A DNA stretch of 64,000 nt from Vibrio azureus. GTDB lineage: Bacteria > Pseudomonadota > Gammaproteobacteria > Enterobacterales > Vibrionaceae. The stretch is from assembly GCF_002849855.1 (NCBI RefSeq), contig NZ_CP018616.1, forward strand, positions 1,054,001 to 1,118,000, given 5' to 3'. Below, in pieces: positions 1-8,870 of this stretch. The translations under genes and the position numbers were made by a program. The notes beneath the pieces are model-generated. The model saw only the letters and a list, made by a program, of their open reading frames with translations, searched no databases and was not told the origin of the DNA. How positions within the stretch are numbered: position 1 is the first letter of the stretch; each line of letters begins with the position of its first letter.

Positions 1-735
1 TGGAATAGGGCGTTTCTCATAGTTTTTGAACCTTAAATCGAATGTGTCGATAAACGGCACGCTTTCAATTTTTTTACGCAGTTCGATGATCTCTGCTTTT
101 AAGCGGTTTTCTTCGAGCGTTTGTGCAGGTTCAATGTTCTGAATATCGGTCAGTTGATCTTCCAGTTCATTGAGCATTCGCTTTTTACCCGCAGTCATTG
201 CTGTTCTACGTGCTAGAGATTGTTGTAACGAACGAACCACAGCAATGTTGGATGGTATCCCTGCTGTTTGATAGCCTGCGCGGTGTGTTTTCCACTCGGT
301 GATTTTAGTGATTTGATTTTTCTCAAGGTTTGGTAGCTCGAGATCTTCAAAGAGGATATCGAGGTACTCATCTTTTGAAATTTGGAAAACGAATTCATCT
401 TGCCCTTCACCATCCGGGCTGGCGTTACCTTCGCCTGAGCCACCGCCTTGACCTCCACCTTTCGGGCGCTCCATTTTGTCCCCTTGGATGAATTGGTCAT
501 TACCCGGGTGCACCCGTTCCCTCGCACCACCGCTGCCCTGATGGAACATCGGCTCATTGATGTCTTTGTGCGGAATGGCGACGTCTTCGCCGGTTTCGGT
601 ATTGGTTATTGAGCGTCGATTCACTGCGTCAGCTACCGACTCTTTTATTTGCTCCTTATGGCGCTTTAAGAAGCGCTGTCGATTAACAGCGCTCTTATTT
701 TTGCCATTGAGCCTTCGGTCTATAAATTGCGCCAT
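1..735 (-). CDS. yeaH: YeaH/YhbH family protein (DUF444), N-terminal 245 residues, truncated by window edge
   Basis: The frame reads open from the ATG at 735 through position 1, beginning [20 protein letters not shown], which is the typical start of the YeaH family. A glycine-rich stretch follows at about residues 125-140, encoded around 420-470, and then the conserved ELPNLEKNQ region. The family is about 425 residues, so roughly the last 180 lie outside the window. YeaH is a cytoplasmic protein of unclear biochemistry that is co-transcribed with the PrkA kinase and induced under nutrient stress and stationary phase in enterobacteria. The gene starts 45 nt after the prkA stop on the same strand, which fits a prkA-yeaH operon (usually followed by a SpoVR-like gene, not visible here). 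Confidence 0.93.
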   Translation of the reverse strand, partial: MAQFIDRRLNGKNKSAVNRQRFLKRHKEQIKESVADAVNRRSITNTETGEDVAIPHKDINEPMFHQGSGGARERVHPGNDQFIQGDKMERPKGGGQGGGSGEGNASPDGEGQDEFVFQISKDEYLDILFEDLELPNLEKNQITKITEWKTHRAGYQTAGIPSNIAVVRSLQQSLARRTAMTAGKKRMLNELEDQLTDIQNIEPAQTLEENRLKAEIIELRKKIESVPFIDTFDLRFKNYEKRPIP

Positions 736-780
736 GAAATTCCCCTCTTCATGTTTCACAAGCGACCTAACTCACATGGG

Positions 781-2715
781 TTAGGATGACTTACGTACTC
801 GTAGATACCATTCAGAAAGTAGGCGCACTTGCTTCTCTGTGTAGCCTTTTTCCATCATACGAGCGACAAAGTCGTCGTGTTTCTTCTGATCTTCAGAAGA
901 TGTTTTCGCATTGAATGAGATAACCGGTAGCAGTTCTTCTGTGTTGGAGAACATCTTCTTCTCGATTACTGTGCGCAGTTTTTCGTAGCTAGTCCAAACT
1001 GGATTTTGTCCATTGTTATTGGCTTTTGCACGAAGGACAAAATTAACGATCTCGTTACGGAAGTCCTTAGGATTGGAAATACCTGCAGTCTTTTCAATTT
1101 TTTCTAGTTCAGCATTAAGGGAAGCACGATCGAACAGTTGGCCTGTTTCTGGGTCGCGGTACTCTTGGTCTTGAATCCAGAAGTCAGCATAGGTGACGTA
1201 GCGGTCAAAGATGTTTTGACCATACTCGGAGTATGATTCAAGGTAAGCAGTTTGTACTTCTTTACCAATAAACTCTACATAACGAGGCACTAGGTAACCT
1301 TTGAGGAACTCAAGGTATTTCTCTGCAACTTCGCTTGGGAATTGTTCGCGTTCGACTTGTTGTTCTATGACATAGAATAGGTGCACTGGGTTAGCTGCAA
1401 CTTCAGATTGGTCGAAGTTAAACACTCTTGACAGTATTTTGAAGGCAAAACGAGTAGAAAGACCATTCATGCCCTCATCAACACCAGCAAAGTCTCGATA
1501 CTCTTGATAGCTTTTGGCTTTTGGATCAGTGTCTTTTAGAGTCTCACCGTCATACACTCGCATCTTAGAGAAAATAGACGAGTTATCCGGCTCTTTAAGT
1601 CTTGAGAGGATACTAAATTGAGCCAGTGTTTCTAAAGTACTTGGAGAGCAAGGAGCGGTTGAAAGCTCACTGTTCTCAAGGAGTTTTTTGTAGATTTTGA
1701 CTTCTTCAGAGACACGTAAGCAATAAGGTACTTTTACAATGTAGACCCTATCTAGAAAGGCTTCGTTATTTTTGTTATTGCGGAACGTTTGCCACTCCGA
1801 TTCATTGGAGTGCGCCAAGATCATGCCGTCAAATGGAATCGCTGATAAACCTTCGGTGCCGTTGAAATTACCTTCCTGCGTTGCTGTAAGTAAAGGGTGC
1901 AAGACTTTAATTGGGGCCTTGAACATTTCCACGAATTCCATCAACCCTTGGTTGGCCTTACAAAGTGCACCGGAATAGCTGTAAGCGTCAGGGTCATCTT
2001 GAGAAAAATGCTCGAGTTGTCGAATATCCACTTTACCAACGAGTGATGAAATATCTTGGTTGTTTTCATCGCCTGGTTCCGTTTTAGCGATACCCGTTTG
2101 ATCCAAGATAGAAGGGCGAACTTTGAGCACTTTGAACTGAGTGATGTCGCCACCAAATTCATGCAGGCGTTTTGCTGCCCATGGCGACATGATAGAGCGC
2201 AGGTAACGAGGCTCTATACCATATTCTTTTTTGAGTATTTCTCCATCCTCAGTTGCATTGAATAGACAAAATGGGTGATCGTTAACTGGGCTGCGTTCAC
2301 CGTTAGCACTCAACACGTAAATTGGCATTTTCTCCATGAGAGATTTTAGTTTCTCAGCTAAGGATGATTTACCGCCGCCAACAGGACCTAATAGGTAAAG
2401 AATTTGCTTGCGCTCTTCTAAACCTTGAGCCGCATGTTTCAAATACGAGACAATTTGCTCGATGGCATCTTCCATACCGTAAAAATCTTTAAACGTGTCA
2501 TAGCGTGATATCACACGGTTAGAGAAAATACGACTCAGCGTTGGATCTTGGGCTGTATCAATTACTTCAGGTTCACCTATTGCCAATAGCAGTCTTTCGG
2601 CCGCATTCGCATAAGCACTCTTGTCGTCCTTGCACAGGGCTAAGAAATCCTGTAACGACATCTCTTCATCTTTGGAATCTTCATATCTAGATTGATAGTG
2701 GTCGAAAATACTCAT
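781..2715 (-). CDS. prkA: PrkA family serine protein kinase (YeaG)
   Basis: The 644-residue product matches the length and sequence style of YeaG/PrkA, a serine kinase with an AAA-like N-terminal domain acting in stress and nitrogen-starvation responses. The Walker A motif GPVGGGKS lies at residues 110-117 and is followed by the conserved segment that reads NDHPFCLF. The C-terminal third is the PrkA kinase-like domain, with a dense charged helical end. The ATG at 2715 is the natural start: MSIFDHYQSRYE is the usual N-terminus. It heads an operon with yeaH 45 nt downstream. The upstream gap is 542 nt, so the promoter is probably its own. Function in Vibrio is inferred from the enterobacterial homologue. 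Confidence 0.95.
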   Translation of the reverse strand: MSIFDHYQSRYEDSKDEEMSLQDFLALCKDDKSAYANAAERLLLAIGEPEVIDTAQDPTLSRIFSNRVISRYDTFKDFYGMEDAIEQIVSYLKHAAQGLEERKQILYLLGPVGGGKSSLAEKLKSLMEKMPIYVLSANGERSPVNDHPFCLFNATEDGEILKKEYGIEPRYLRSIMSPWAAKRLHEFGGDITQFKVLKVRPSILDQTGIAKTEPGDENNQDISSLVGKVDIRQLEHFSQDDPDAYSYSGALCKANQGLMEFVEMFKAPIKVLHPLLTATQEGNFNGTEGLSAIPFDGMILAHSNESEWQTFRNNKNNEAFLDRVYIVKVPYCLRVSEEVKIYKKLLENSELSTAPCSPSTLETLAQFSILSRLKEPDNSSIFSKMRVYDGETLKDTDPKAKSYQEYRDFAGVDEGMNGLSTRFAFKILSRVFNFDQSEVAANPVHLFYVIEQQVEREQFPSEVAEKYLEFLKGYLVPRYVEFIGKEVQTAYLESYSEYGQNIFDRYVTYADFWIQDQEYRDPETGQLFDRASLNAELEKIEKTAGISNPKDFRNEIVNFVLRAKANNNGQNPVWTSYEKLRTVIEKKMFSNTEELLPVISFNAKTSSEDQKKHDDFVARMMEKGYTEKQVRLLSEWYLRVRKSS

Positions 2716-3257
2716 GTCGTTTCCCCTTTAATTGTCAGTCTATTGACGAACGTTGATTTCAGCTTATCCGTGTTTAAAGTGTTCATTTACAAAGTGAAAG
2801 TGAACATCCTGTTATCAAACTTAGTGCGTGAATTTTTTTACTCTTCCATCAGAGCAACGACATGCTGTGGAAGGGTTTTCACTGCAACTTAGAGCGATGG
2901 GTAAGCTTTTTTCAATCACTCCTTTCCTCTATTTAATCCTAGTCGGGGATCCACAATTTTGCTTAGCTATTATGAATTTATTGTCTAAATTAACATCTAC
3001 ATCACTAATTAAAGGTATATAGATTAAGATGTGTATCGACTCAGAGAGTGGGGTAACCGTGGGGGATGCGTATGGTTGAGCAACTGGGTTCTTATATTTT
3101 TTGTCAGAGTTAAACTTGAGATCAAATGACAAAAAACGCAGTGACTAGGTGTGAGAGTTTGAAGCCCGTCATTCAAAATTAGCCAGATAACGGCACAATC
3201 AAAACATGAGAAAAACAAGCAGAGGAGAGCAGGTTACTCTCCTCAACAAAGTCATAG
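2716..3257. other. Intergenic region upstream of prkA
   Basis: This 542-nt gap holds the promoter side of prkA and the 3' end of yfbU. The only structures I see are a short inverted repeat TGTTCA/TGAACA (2780-2785 and 2801-2806) and the yfbU terminator at its right end. The small open frames here have no ribosome sites or recognisable protein character, so I call no gene. Confidence 0.5.
3212..3244 (-). terminator. Intrinsic terminator of yfbU
   Basis: An 8-bp perfect stem GAGGAGAG (3222-3229) and CTCTCCTC (3237-3244) encloses a 7-nt loop. On the minus strand it is followed by a T-rich tail (TGCTTGTTTTTC). It begins 14 nt past the yfbU stop. Confidence 0.75.
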
Positions 3258-3758
3258 TTAAGCACCTAAGATCTGAGTTAGCTCATTAGGGCATAAATGA
3301 TACTGACGAGGGCAGCAGCGCCATGTTTTTACCATGCGTCGGTATTTATCCAACATTGGCGTTTGACTGTTAAAGTGATGGTCACCCTTATCAAATTGCG
3401 TATATAGACCTTCAGAATCAACAAGGAAACGAACATAGTGTACACGTTGTACCTCTGTCGATAGGTCAAAACCAAGAAACTCGAGGCGGCGCTTATCAAC
3501 TTTATAGCACTCATCGCTATGTAGCATTTTGAAGGACTCTTGCATGGCGTGATACATTTCCATGACTTCAATTATTTCACGACATTCAGCTTCTGCAATG
3601 CTGCCAAAGCTTTTGTCTAACTCATGCATTTGCAGTTCATACCCACGTTCAACGATGATTTGTAAACGACTGTATTTTGATGCATTGTTTGGGTCTAGTT
3701 GTGATAATAACTTATATTGGTTTGATAAAATCAAACGTTGAGCGTTTGACATTTCCAT
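3258..3758 (-). CDS. yfbU: YfbU family protein
   Basis: The product is about 166 residues and starts [20 protein letters not shown], very close to the E. coli YfbU N-terminus. It keeps the family blocks YRRM and [11 protein letters not shown] near the C-terminus. YfbU is a small cytoplasmic helical protein with no established function; toxicity on overproduction has been reported for the E. coli protein. I chose the ATG at 3758 over the GTG at 3770 because a GAGG ribosome site sits just before it and the homologue begins there. It is monocistronic, with its own terminator. Confidence 0.9.
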   Translation of the reverse strand: MEMSNAQRLILSNQYKLLSQLDPNNASKYSRLQIIVERGYELQMHELDKSFGSIAEAECREIIEVMEMYHAMQESFKMLHSDECYKVDKRRLEFLGFDLSTEVQRVHYVRFLVDSEGLYTQFDKGDHHFNSQTPMLDKYRRMVKTWRCCPRQYHLCPNELTQILGA

Positions 3759-3952
3759 GGCAGGCCTCACAAAAAGCGAATACGGATTTTATGGGTCTAG
3801 GTTATCGTGATGCGCTCAAAGCAAACATGATCTCAACACATATTTAGTGTTAAAAATGAAGAATTCTCTCTAAGTCTGTTGCGACGACTCAAAGACATGC
3901 TCAAGAGGCCTAAGTGACCTGAGCATGTCATTGAGAAGAGAGAGCGGGTTAT

Positions 3953-4693
3953 TCAGTATTTTACATTCGGATGATACTGAGACAGTATTGATTGAATCTC
4001 GTCCATCACTTCTTTAGTTGGTGGATTGACTCCCTCAAGAGGGTATTCTAAGCCGAGCGCTTCCCATTTATGTGCACCTAGCTTGTGGTAGGGTAAAAGT
4101 TCTACTTTTTCAATGTTATCCATGGGTTGAATAAATTCGCCTAGCATGTGTGCCGCTTCTGGATCGTCGGTATATCCGGGAACAACCACGTAGCGAATCC
4201 AAGTTTTCTGCTTTACTTCATGCAAATAACGAGCAAAATCTAAAACTCGACGGTTAGAAACGCCAATGAATTCCTGATGGATTTCATCTTTCATATGTTT
4301 CAGATCCAACATAACAAGATCAGTAACTTCCAATACTTCATCAATTACTGGAGTATGTTTGCGTATATAACCGTTAGTATCGAGGCAGGTATGGATGCCT
4401 TCTGCATGCGCTGCACGAAAGAAATCCCGCACGAATTCAGGTTGAAGCATTGCTTCTCCGCCAGAACAGGTCACACCGCCACCGGAAGCCTTCATAAAAT
4501 GTCTATAAGATTTTGCTTCTGAGATGATCTCTTCAACGGAGACTTCTTTACCGTCATGGGTATCCCAAGTATCACGATTATGGCAATACTTACAGCGCAT
4601 TAAGCATCCTTGTAAGAAGACAATAAAGCGAATACCAGGTCCATCGACGGTACCACAGGATTCAAACGAGTGAATACGACCAACTGTTGACAT
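3953..4693 (-). CDS. pflA: Pyruvate formate-lyase activating enzyme (radical SAM)
   Basis: This radical SAM enzyme installs the glycyl radical on PflB in the cytoplasm under anaerobiosis. The CX3CX2C iron-sulfur motif is C30, C34 and C37 ([11 protein letters not shown]), and the N-terminal block [19 protein letters not shown] is the PflA signature. The 246-residue length equals that of E. coli PflA. The ATG at 4693 (MSTVGRIHS) is preferred to that at 4705 because it matches the family start and has GAGAG before it. It lies downstream of pflB on the same strand, but an LpxR-like gene and two terminator-like hairpins separate them, so it probably has its own promoter in the 221-nt gap upstream. 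Confidence 0.97.
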   Translation of the reverse strand: MSTVGRIHSFESCGTVDGPGIRFIVFLQGCLMRCKYCHNRDTWDTHDGKEVSVEEIISEAKSYRHFMKASGGGVTCSGGEAMLQPEFVRDFFRAAHAEGIHTCLDTNGYIRKHTPVIDEVLEVTDLVMLDLKHMKDEIHQEFIGVSNRRVLDFARYLHEVKQKTWIRYVVVPGYTDDPEAAHMLGEFIQPMDNIEKVELLPYHKLGAHKWEALGLEYPLEGVNPPTKEVMDEIQSILSQYHPNVKY

Positions 4694-4849
4694 TTTAGCT
4701 CTCATATTGAGTGGATTTTAGTCGTTATTTTATTACAAATTGTAGGGTTAAAACAGCTTTCGAGTGCGTTATTACCAAGATAAAAATCATACGCGATACA
4801 GGGATAGAAAAGGTGTATAGAAGAACGGCTAGAGGGAGAGAAATTTATA

Positions 4850-4878
4850 TACCCAAGTACCATCAAGTGACTTGGGTA
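4850..4878. repeat. Copy of dispersed TACCCAAGT palindrome; possible lpxR terminator
   Basis: The inverted repeat TACCCAAGT (4850-4858) / ACTTGGGTA (4870-4878) has the same outer arms as the copies at 35571, 37985 and 41287. It lies 36 nt past the stop of the minus-strand LpxR-like gene, and on that strand is followed by a TATAAATTT tail, so it may also stop transcription. Confidence 0.7.
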
Positions 4879-4914
4879 TTGGCTAACCGTTGAATTATCA
4901 GAGAATCAAGCTGC

Positions 4915-5892
4915 CTAGAAGAAGGCAAATAACGAGAGTGATCCTGTACCATAAATATCGGTTTGAGCTTCTTTATAATCAGGGGTCTTAACCGTAAAGG
5001 TAAAACTTGCACCATAGTGTTTGTTATACCACGCCGCTCCGGCAACAGCGCTCGCTTGCCAATGTTGTAAAGTCACATCATATCTGTCTTGAGGCTCAGG
5101 AATAGCAGAGCGTTCCCCTTCAATGGTGATGTCATTCAAACGATAGCGACCTTCAAATCCACTAAAGAGAAACCAACTTGGTGCATCATCGGTGAGCATG
5201 CTTGCATGAAATGGGCTTTCGACACTGATATTAGCGGCACCAACGCTATGGTCTAAATTGGTTCCCCAACGGAACATGACGCCTTGTGAAATATCACTGC
5301 GAAAGTTACCAGCGTTGATATCGTTCACATTGGTGATTTCCCATTGGGTCCTTTCTCCTTGGCTGCGCATCAGGGTATTAAAAACGCGATAGCCAAGGCT
5401 AAATGCTAAGTAATCATCAATTTGATAATCCCAGCCTTGAGGGGCAGTAGAGCCCGTGATGCCATGAACGATATCTTGTGCTTTAGAAGAAAGGGAGCTA
5501 TCTCCGGTAGCACCAATGGTAAAGTTATATCGAACTGCTTTATTAGCCGACAGTGAAAGGTAATTTAATTCAGTGTGTAAGTACCCTGCATAAGGGCGGT
5601 CATTTCTGATTGGATGGTCTGCTTCAATCTCACTTGGCGTAAACATTTTATGCCCTAAAACCAACTCAACTTTGTCGACATTATTTTTAGCTTCATCGCT
5701 GAGAGATAGCCATTGCCATTCGGATTGTGGGTTCAATTTGCCCGTTGTATAAGAAAGAAATAATCCATTAGTGTAGTCCTGGTCAACGCCAAAGATGCCA
5801 TCATTGTCCAAAGTAAAAGAGAAGGTGGATGGCGCTGCAGCAAACGTCGCTGGGGACAAGCTGGCCAAAAGGAATATTTTATAAATTTTCAT
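4915..5892 (-). CDS. LpxR-like outer-membrane lipid A deacylase (DUF2219 family)
   Basis: The 325-residue protein has a signal peptide (MKIYKIFLLASLSPATFA, cleavage near residue 19) and alternating beta-strand character ending in FAFF, as expected of an outer-membrane barrel. LpxR removes the 3'-acyloxyacyl chain from lipid A. The family's catalytic pattern is visible: N30-D31 in TLDNDGIFG, DYTNG at 39-43, RPYAG at 99-103 and H143 in DIVHGITG followed by PQGWDYQ. After signal removal these fall within two residues of the N9, D10 and H122 positions described for Salmonella LpxR. The gene stands alone between pflB and pflA, with terminator-like hairpins on both sides. Family membership is well supported; activity on this organism's lipid A is inferred. 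Confidence 0.85.
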   Translation of the reverse strand: MKIYKIFLLASLSPATFAAAPSTFSFTLDNDGIFGVDQDYTNGLFLSYTTGKLNPQSEWQWLSLSDEAKNNVDKVELVLGHKMFTPSEIEADHPIRNDRPYAGYLHTELNYLSLSANKAVRYNFTIGATGDSSLSSKAQDIVHGITGSTAPQGWDYQIDDYLAFSLGYRVFNTLMRSQGERTQWEITNVNDINAGNFRSDISQGVMFRWGTNLDHSVGAANISVESPFHASMLTDDAPSWFLFSGFEGRYRLNDITIEGERSAIPEPQDRYDVTLQHWQASAVAGAAWYNKHYGASFTFTVKTPDYKEAQTDIYGTGSLSLFAFF

Positions 5893-5977
5893 GTGGTTCT
5901 TCGGTCAAATTTTTACGCATCATACTTAATTATTGGTTCAAAATCTGTAGCTAAATATGGAGTTTAATTTTCATCTC

Positions 5978-6007
5978 AAAAAAAAGCCGATACGATCACG
6001 TATCGGC
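5978..6007 (-). terminator. Intrinsic terminator of pflB
   Basis: A perfect 9-bp stem GCCGATACG (5986-5994) / CGTATCGGC (5999-6007) has a 4-nt loop. On the minus strand it runs into eight T residues. It sits 38 nt after the pflB stop and separates it from the LpxR-like gene. Confidence 0.9.
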
Positions 6008-6044
6008 CTTTTATCGATTATTAACGTAAATGTTTCAGTGGTGT

Positions 6045-8321
6045 CTATAGAGACTCAGTGAATGTACGTGCAATAACGTCAGCTTGTTGCTCTGCTGTTA
6101 GAGAGTTAAAGCGCACTGCGTACCCAGATACACGGATGGTCAGTTGTGGGTATTTCTCTGGGTGTTTAACTGCATCTTCTAGCGTTTCGCGATTAAGTAC
6201 GTTGACGTTAAGGTGTTGACCGCCTTCAATGCCAGATTCGTGGTGGAAGTAACCATCCATTAGACCAGCAAGGTTAGCACGTTGTGAGCCTTCATCTTTA
6301 CCCAGTGCGTTAGGTACGATAGAGAACGTGTAAGAAATGCCGTCTTTAGCGTGAGCAAACGGCAGTTTACCTACAGACGTTAGAGACGCTACTGCACCTT
6401 TTTCGTCGCGGCCGTGCATTGGGTTCGCTCCTGGTGCGAAAGGAGCACCTGCGCGACGACCGTCAGGCGTGTTACCCGTCTTCTTACCGTATACCACATT
6501 TGACGTGATCGTTAAGATAGACTGAGTAGGAACTGCGTCGCGGTATGTTTTAAGCTGACGAATCTTGTTCATGAAGACTTCAACCAGTTCACAAGCGATG
6601 TCATCAACGCGAGCATCGTTGTTACCGAATTTAGGGTAGTCGCCTTCGATTTCAAAGTCGATTGCTACGCCATCTTCGTCACGGACTGGTTTAACTTTCG
6701 CGTATTTGATTGCAGATAGAGAGTCAGCCGCTACTGATAGACCCGCGATACCACAAGCCATAGTACGACGAACGTCACGGTCATGTAGAGCCATGAGTGC
6801 AGCTTCGTAGCTGTACTTGTCGTGCATGAAGTGTATGCTGTTTAGTGCTGTCACGTATTGCTTAGCCAGCCAATCCATGAAGTGGTCTAGTTTGCCCCAT
6901 ACGTCGTTGAAATCCAGAACCTCGTCAGCGATCTTAGGCATTTGTGGACCCACTTGGATCTTCAATTTCTCATCCACGCCGCCGTTGATTACGTAAAGCA
7001 GTGTTTTCGCCAGGTTAGCACGGGCACCGAAGAACTGCATATGTTTACCGATGATCATTGGCGATACACAACATGCAATTGCGTAGTCATCAGAGACGAA
7101 GTCAGGACGCATCAAGTCGTCATTCTCGTACTGAATGGAGGAAGTATCGATAGATACCTTGGCACAGAATTTCTTGAAGCCTTCAGGCAATTGCTCAGAC
7201 CAAAGAACCGTGATATTTGGCTCTGGAGAAGGGCCCATTGTGTATAGAGAGTTTAGGAAGCGGAAGTTTGAACGCGTAACGAGCGTACGACCATCCAAGC
7301 CCATACCACCCATAGACTCTGTTGCCCAGATTGGGTCGCCAGAGAATAGATCATCGTACTCAGGAGTACGTAGGAAACGAACCATACGTAGTTTCATTAC
7401 GAAGTGGTCGATCATCTCCTGTGCATCAACTTCTGTGATCTTACCTTCAGCGATATCACGCTCGATGTAGATATCGAGGAAAGTCGAAGTACGACCTAGC
7501 GACATTGCAGCGCCATTTTGAGATTTAACTGCAGCAAGGTAACCGAAGTATGTCCACTGGATGGCTTCTTGTGCTGTTTCTGCAGGACGAGAAATATCAC
7601 AACCGTATTTCTTCGCCATCACTTTCATTTGGCCAAGAGCACGGTGTTGTTCAGCAATTTCTTCACGAAGTTGCATTGTCATTTGCAGATCAACACCGTT
7701 TTCGAAGCGCTCTTGTAGTGAATTGAACTGAGCCAGCTTATCTTTCATTAAGAAATCGATACCGTAAAGCGCAACGCGGCGATAGTCTCCGATAATACGG
7801 CCACGGCCATACGCATCTGGAAGACCTGTCAGTACACCAGACTTACGACAAGCAAGAATGTCTGGTGTGTAAATGTCGAATACACCAGTGTTATGAGTTT
7901 TACGGTATTCAGAGTAGATTTTTGAGATCTGTGGGTCTAGCTCGCGATCGTAGGCTTTGCATGAGCCTTCAACCATACGAATACCACCATTTGGAATGAT
8001 GGCACGTTTTAGCGGCGCATCTGTTTGAAGACCAACAATGGTTTCTAGGCTTTGATCAATGTAACCAGCATCGTGTGCTGTGATGGTAGAGATAAGGTCA
8101 GTATCGAAGTCAACAGGGGCATGAGTGGCATTCTCTTGCTTGATTCCTTCCATTACTTTTGCCCAAAGCTTATTAGTCGCTTCAGTACCCTCAGAAACTA
8201 GAAAAGATTCGTCGCCTTCATACGGAGTGTAGTTTTTCTGAATGAAATCACGAACGTTGACTTCGTTTTGCCACTCACCTGCAACAAAACCTTCCCAAGC
8301 TTTAGCAAATTGCTCTGCCAT
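6045..8321 (-). CDS. pflB: Formate C-acetyltransferase (pyruvate formate-lyase)
   Basis: The enzyme converts pyruvate and CoA to acetyl-CoA and formate by a glycyl-radical mechanism in anaerobic fermentation. The radical site is G733 in RVSGYAVRF, 25 residues from the end, and the catalytic cysteine pair is in IACCVSPM. At 758 residues it matches E. coli PflB (760). The ATG at 8321 has a strong AAAGGTAGG ribosome site. An FNR-like box lies about 90 nt upstream of the start codon. focA, which usually precedes pflB in enterobacteria, is absent: the next gene upstream is divergent. pflA lies 1.35 kb downstream with an lpxR-like gene between. Confidence 0.98.
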   Translation of the reverse strand: MAEQFAKAWEGFVAGEWQNEVNVRDFIQKNYTPYEGDESFLVSEGTEATNKLWAKVMEGIKQENATHAPVDFDTDLISTITAHDAGYIDQSLETIVGLQTDAPLKRAIIPNGGIRMVEGSCKAYDRELDPQISKIYSEYRKTHNTGVFDIYTPDILACRKSGVLTGLPDAYGRGRIIGDYRRVALYGIDFLMKDKLAQFNSLQERFENGVDLQMTMQLREEIAEQHRALGQMKVMAKKYGCDISRPAETAQEAIQWTYFGYLAAVKSQNGAAMSLGRTSTFLDIYIERDIAEGKITEVDAQEMIDHFVMKLRMVRFLRTPEYDDLFSGDPIWATESMGGMGLDGRTLVTRSNFRFLNSLYTMGPSPEPNITVLWSEQLPEGFKKFCAKVSIDTSSIQYENDDLMRPDFVSDDYAIACCVSPMIIGKHMQFFGARANLAKTLLYVINGGVDEKLKIQVGPQMPKIADEVLDFNDVWGKLDHFMDWLAKQYVTALNSIHFMHDKYSYEAALMALHDRDVRRTMACGIAGLSVAADSLSAIKYAKVKPVRDEDGVAIDFEIEGDYPKFGNNDARVDDIACELVEVFMNKIRQLKTYRDAVPTQSILTITSNVVYGKKTGNTPDGRRAGAPFAPGANPMHGRDEKGAVASLTSVGKLPFAHAKDGISYTFSIVPNALGKDEGSQRANLAGLMDGYFHHESGIEGGQHLNVNVLNRETLEDAVKHPEKYPQLTIRVSGYAVRFNSLTAEQQADVIARTFTESL

Positions 8322-8410
8322 GACATACCTACCTTTTTAGTAGCAAAAAATCCGTACTGTTTCGCTAGTGAACCAGCGAACCCCAATCAGATGGGGAGAA
8401 CAGTACACTC

Positions 8411-8424
8411 TTGATAAATAACAA
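8411..8424. promoter_or_regulatory. Candidate FNR binding site upstream of pflB
   Basis: TTGATAAATAACAA matches the FNR consensus TTGAT-N4-ATCAA at all but one of the ten defined bases. It is about 90 nt upstream of the pflB start codon. FNR activation of pfl is established in E. coli; its use here is inferred. Confidence 0.55.
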
Positions 8425-8643
8425 TATGAATCGCCTTATGAGTAGTATTGAAACCAGTAAGGCTATGCATGTTGCCACTTTCATCAAGTGATTAGCTTTT
8501 AATCACCATTCAAGGCTAAACTAAAAAAAAGCTGCAAACCTTAAACTAAATCAATAAAACATCAAAAAAACCGATAAATTGTTGGCTGGTCATTTTATGC
8601 AATAGGAAGCATAGGTGTTAACCCAAGATTCGCACACCGAGAA

Positions 8644-8674
8644 GGATCACATCTTGTCTAAAAAGATGAGATCC
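8644..8674. repeat. 12-bp imperfect inverted repeat in the pflB upstream gap
   Basis: GGATCACATCTT (8644-8655) pairs with AAGATGAGATCC (8663-8674) with one mismatch around a 7-nt loop. No T tract follows on either strand, so it is not a typical intrinsic terminator. Confidence 0.6.
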
Positions 8675-8870
8675 TGTGATTACACGAGTTGCCTTCCTTG
8701 CTCACAGAATTGGTAACAAAGTCATTTCTATGTCACTTAATCCATCTTAGATAGCTAACGATATGTTAAGATTAAGATAATTAGGTTTTAAAAGTTGGCT
8801 TGGTTCTTGCTTTTACTTAGCAATAAAGTCTTTTTTGGCTATCCATTGCCGCTCAGTTTAGGAAAAAAAC

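Larger units (their letters stand above)
8322..8870. other. Divergent regulatory gap between pflB and the polyglycine lipoprotein gene
   Basis: This 549-nt region carries the pflB leader, with two short hairpins, TTCGCT/AGCGAA near 8361-8380 and CCCC/GGGG near 8381-8396. It also has an FNR-like box at 8411-8424, the inverted repeat GTGATTA/TAATCAC at 8488-8506 and a longer imperfect hairpin at 8644-8674. A ribosome site AGGA precedes the lipoprotein start. No gene is visible. Confidence 0.6.

Noticed and set aside
3060-3200. Possible small RNA upstream of the yfbU terminator
   Set aside because: The only terminator there reads on the minus strand for yfbU and I find no promoter or conserved fold that supports a separate transcript.
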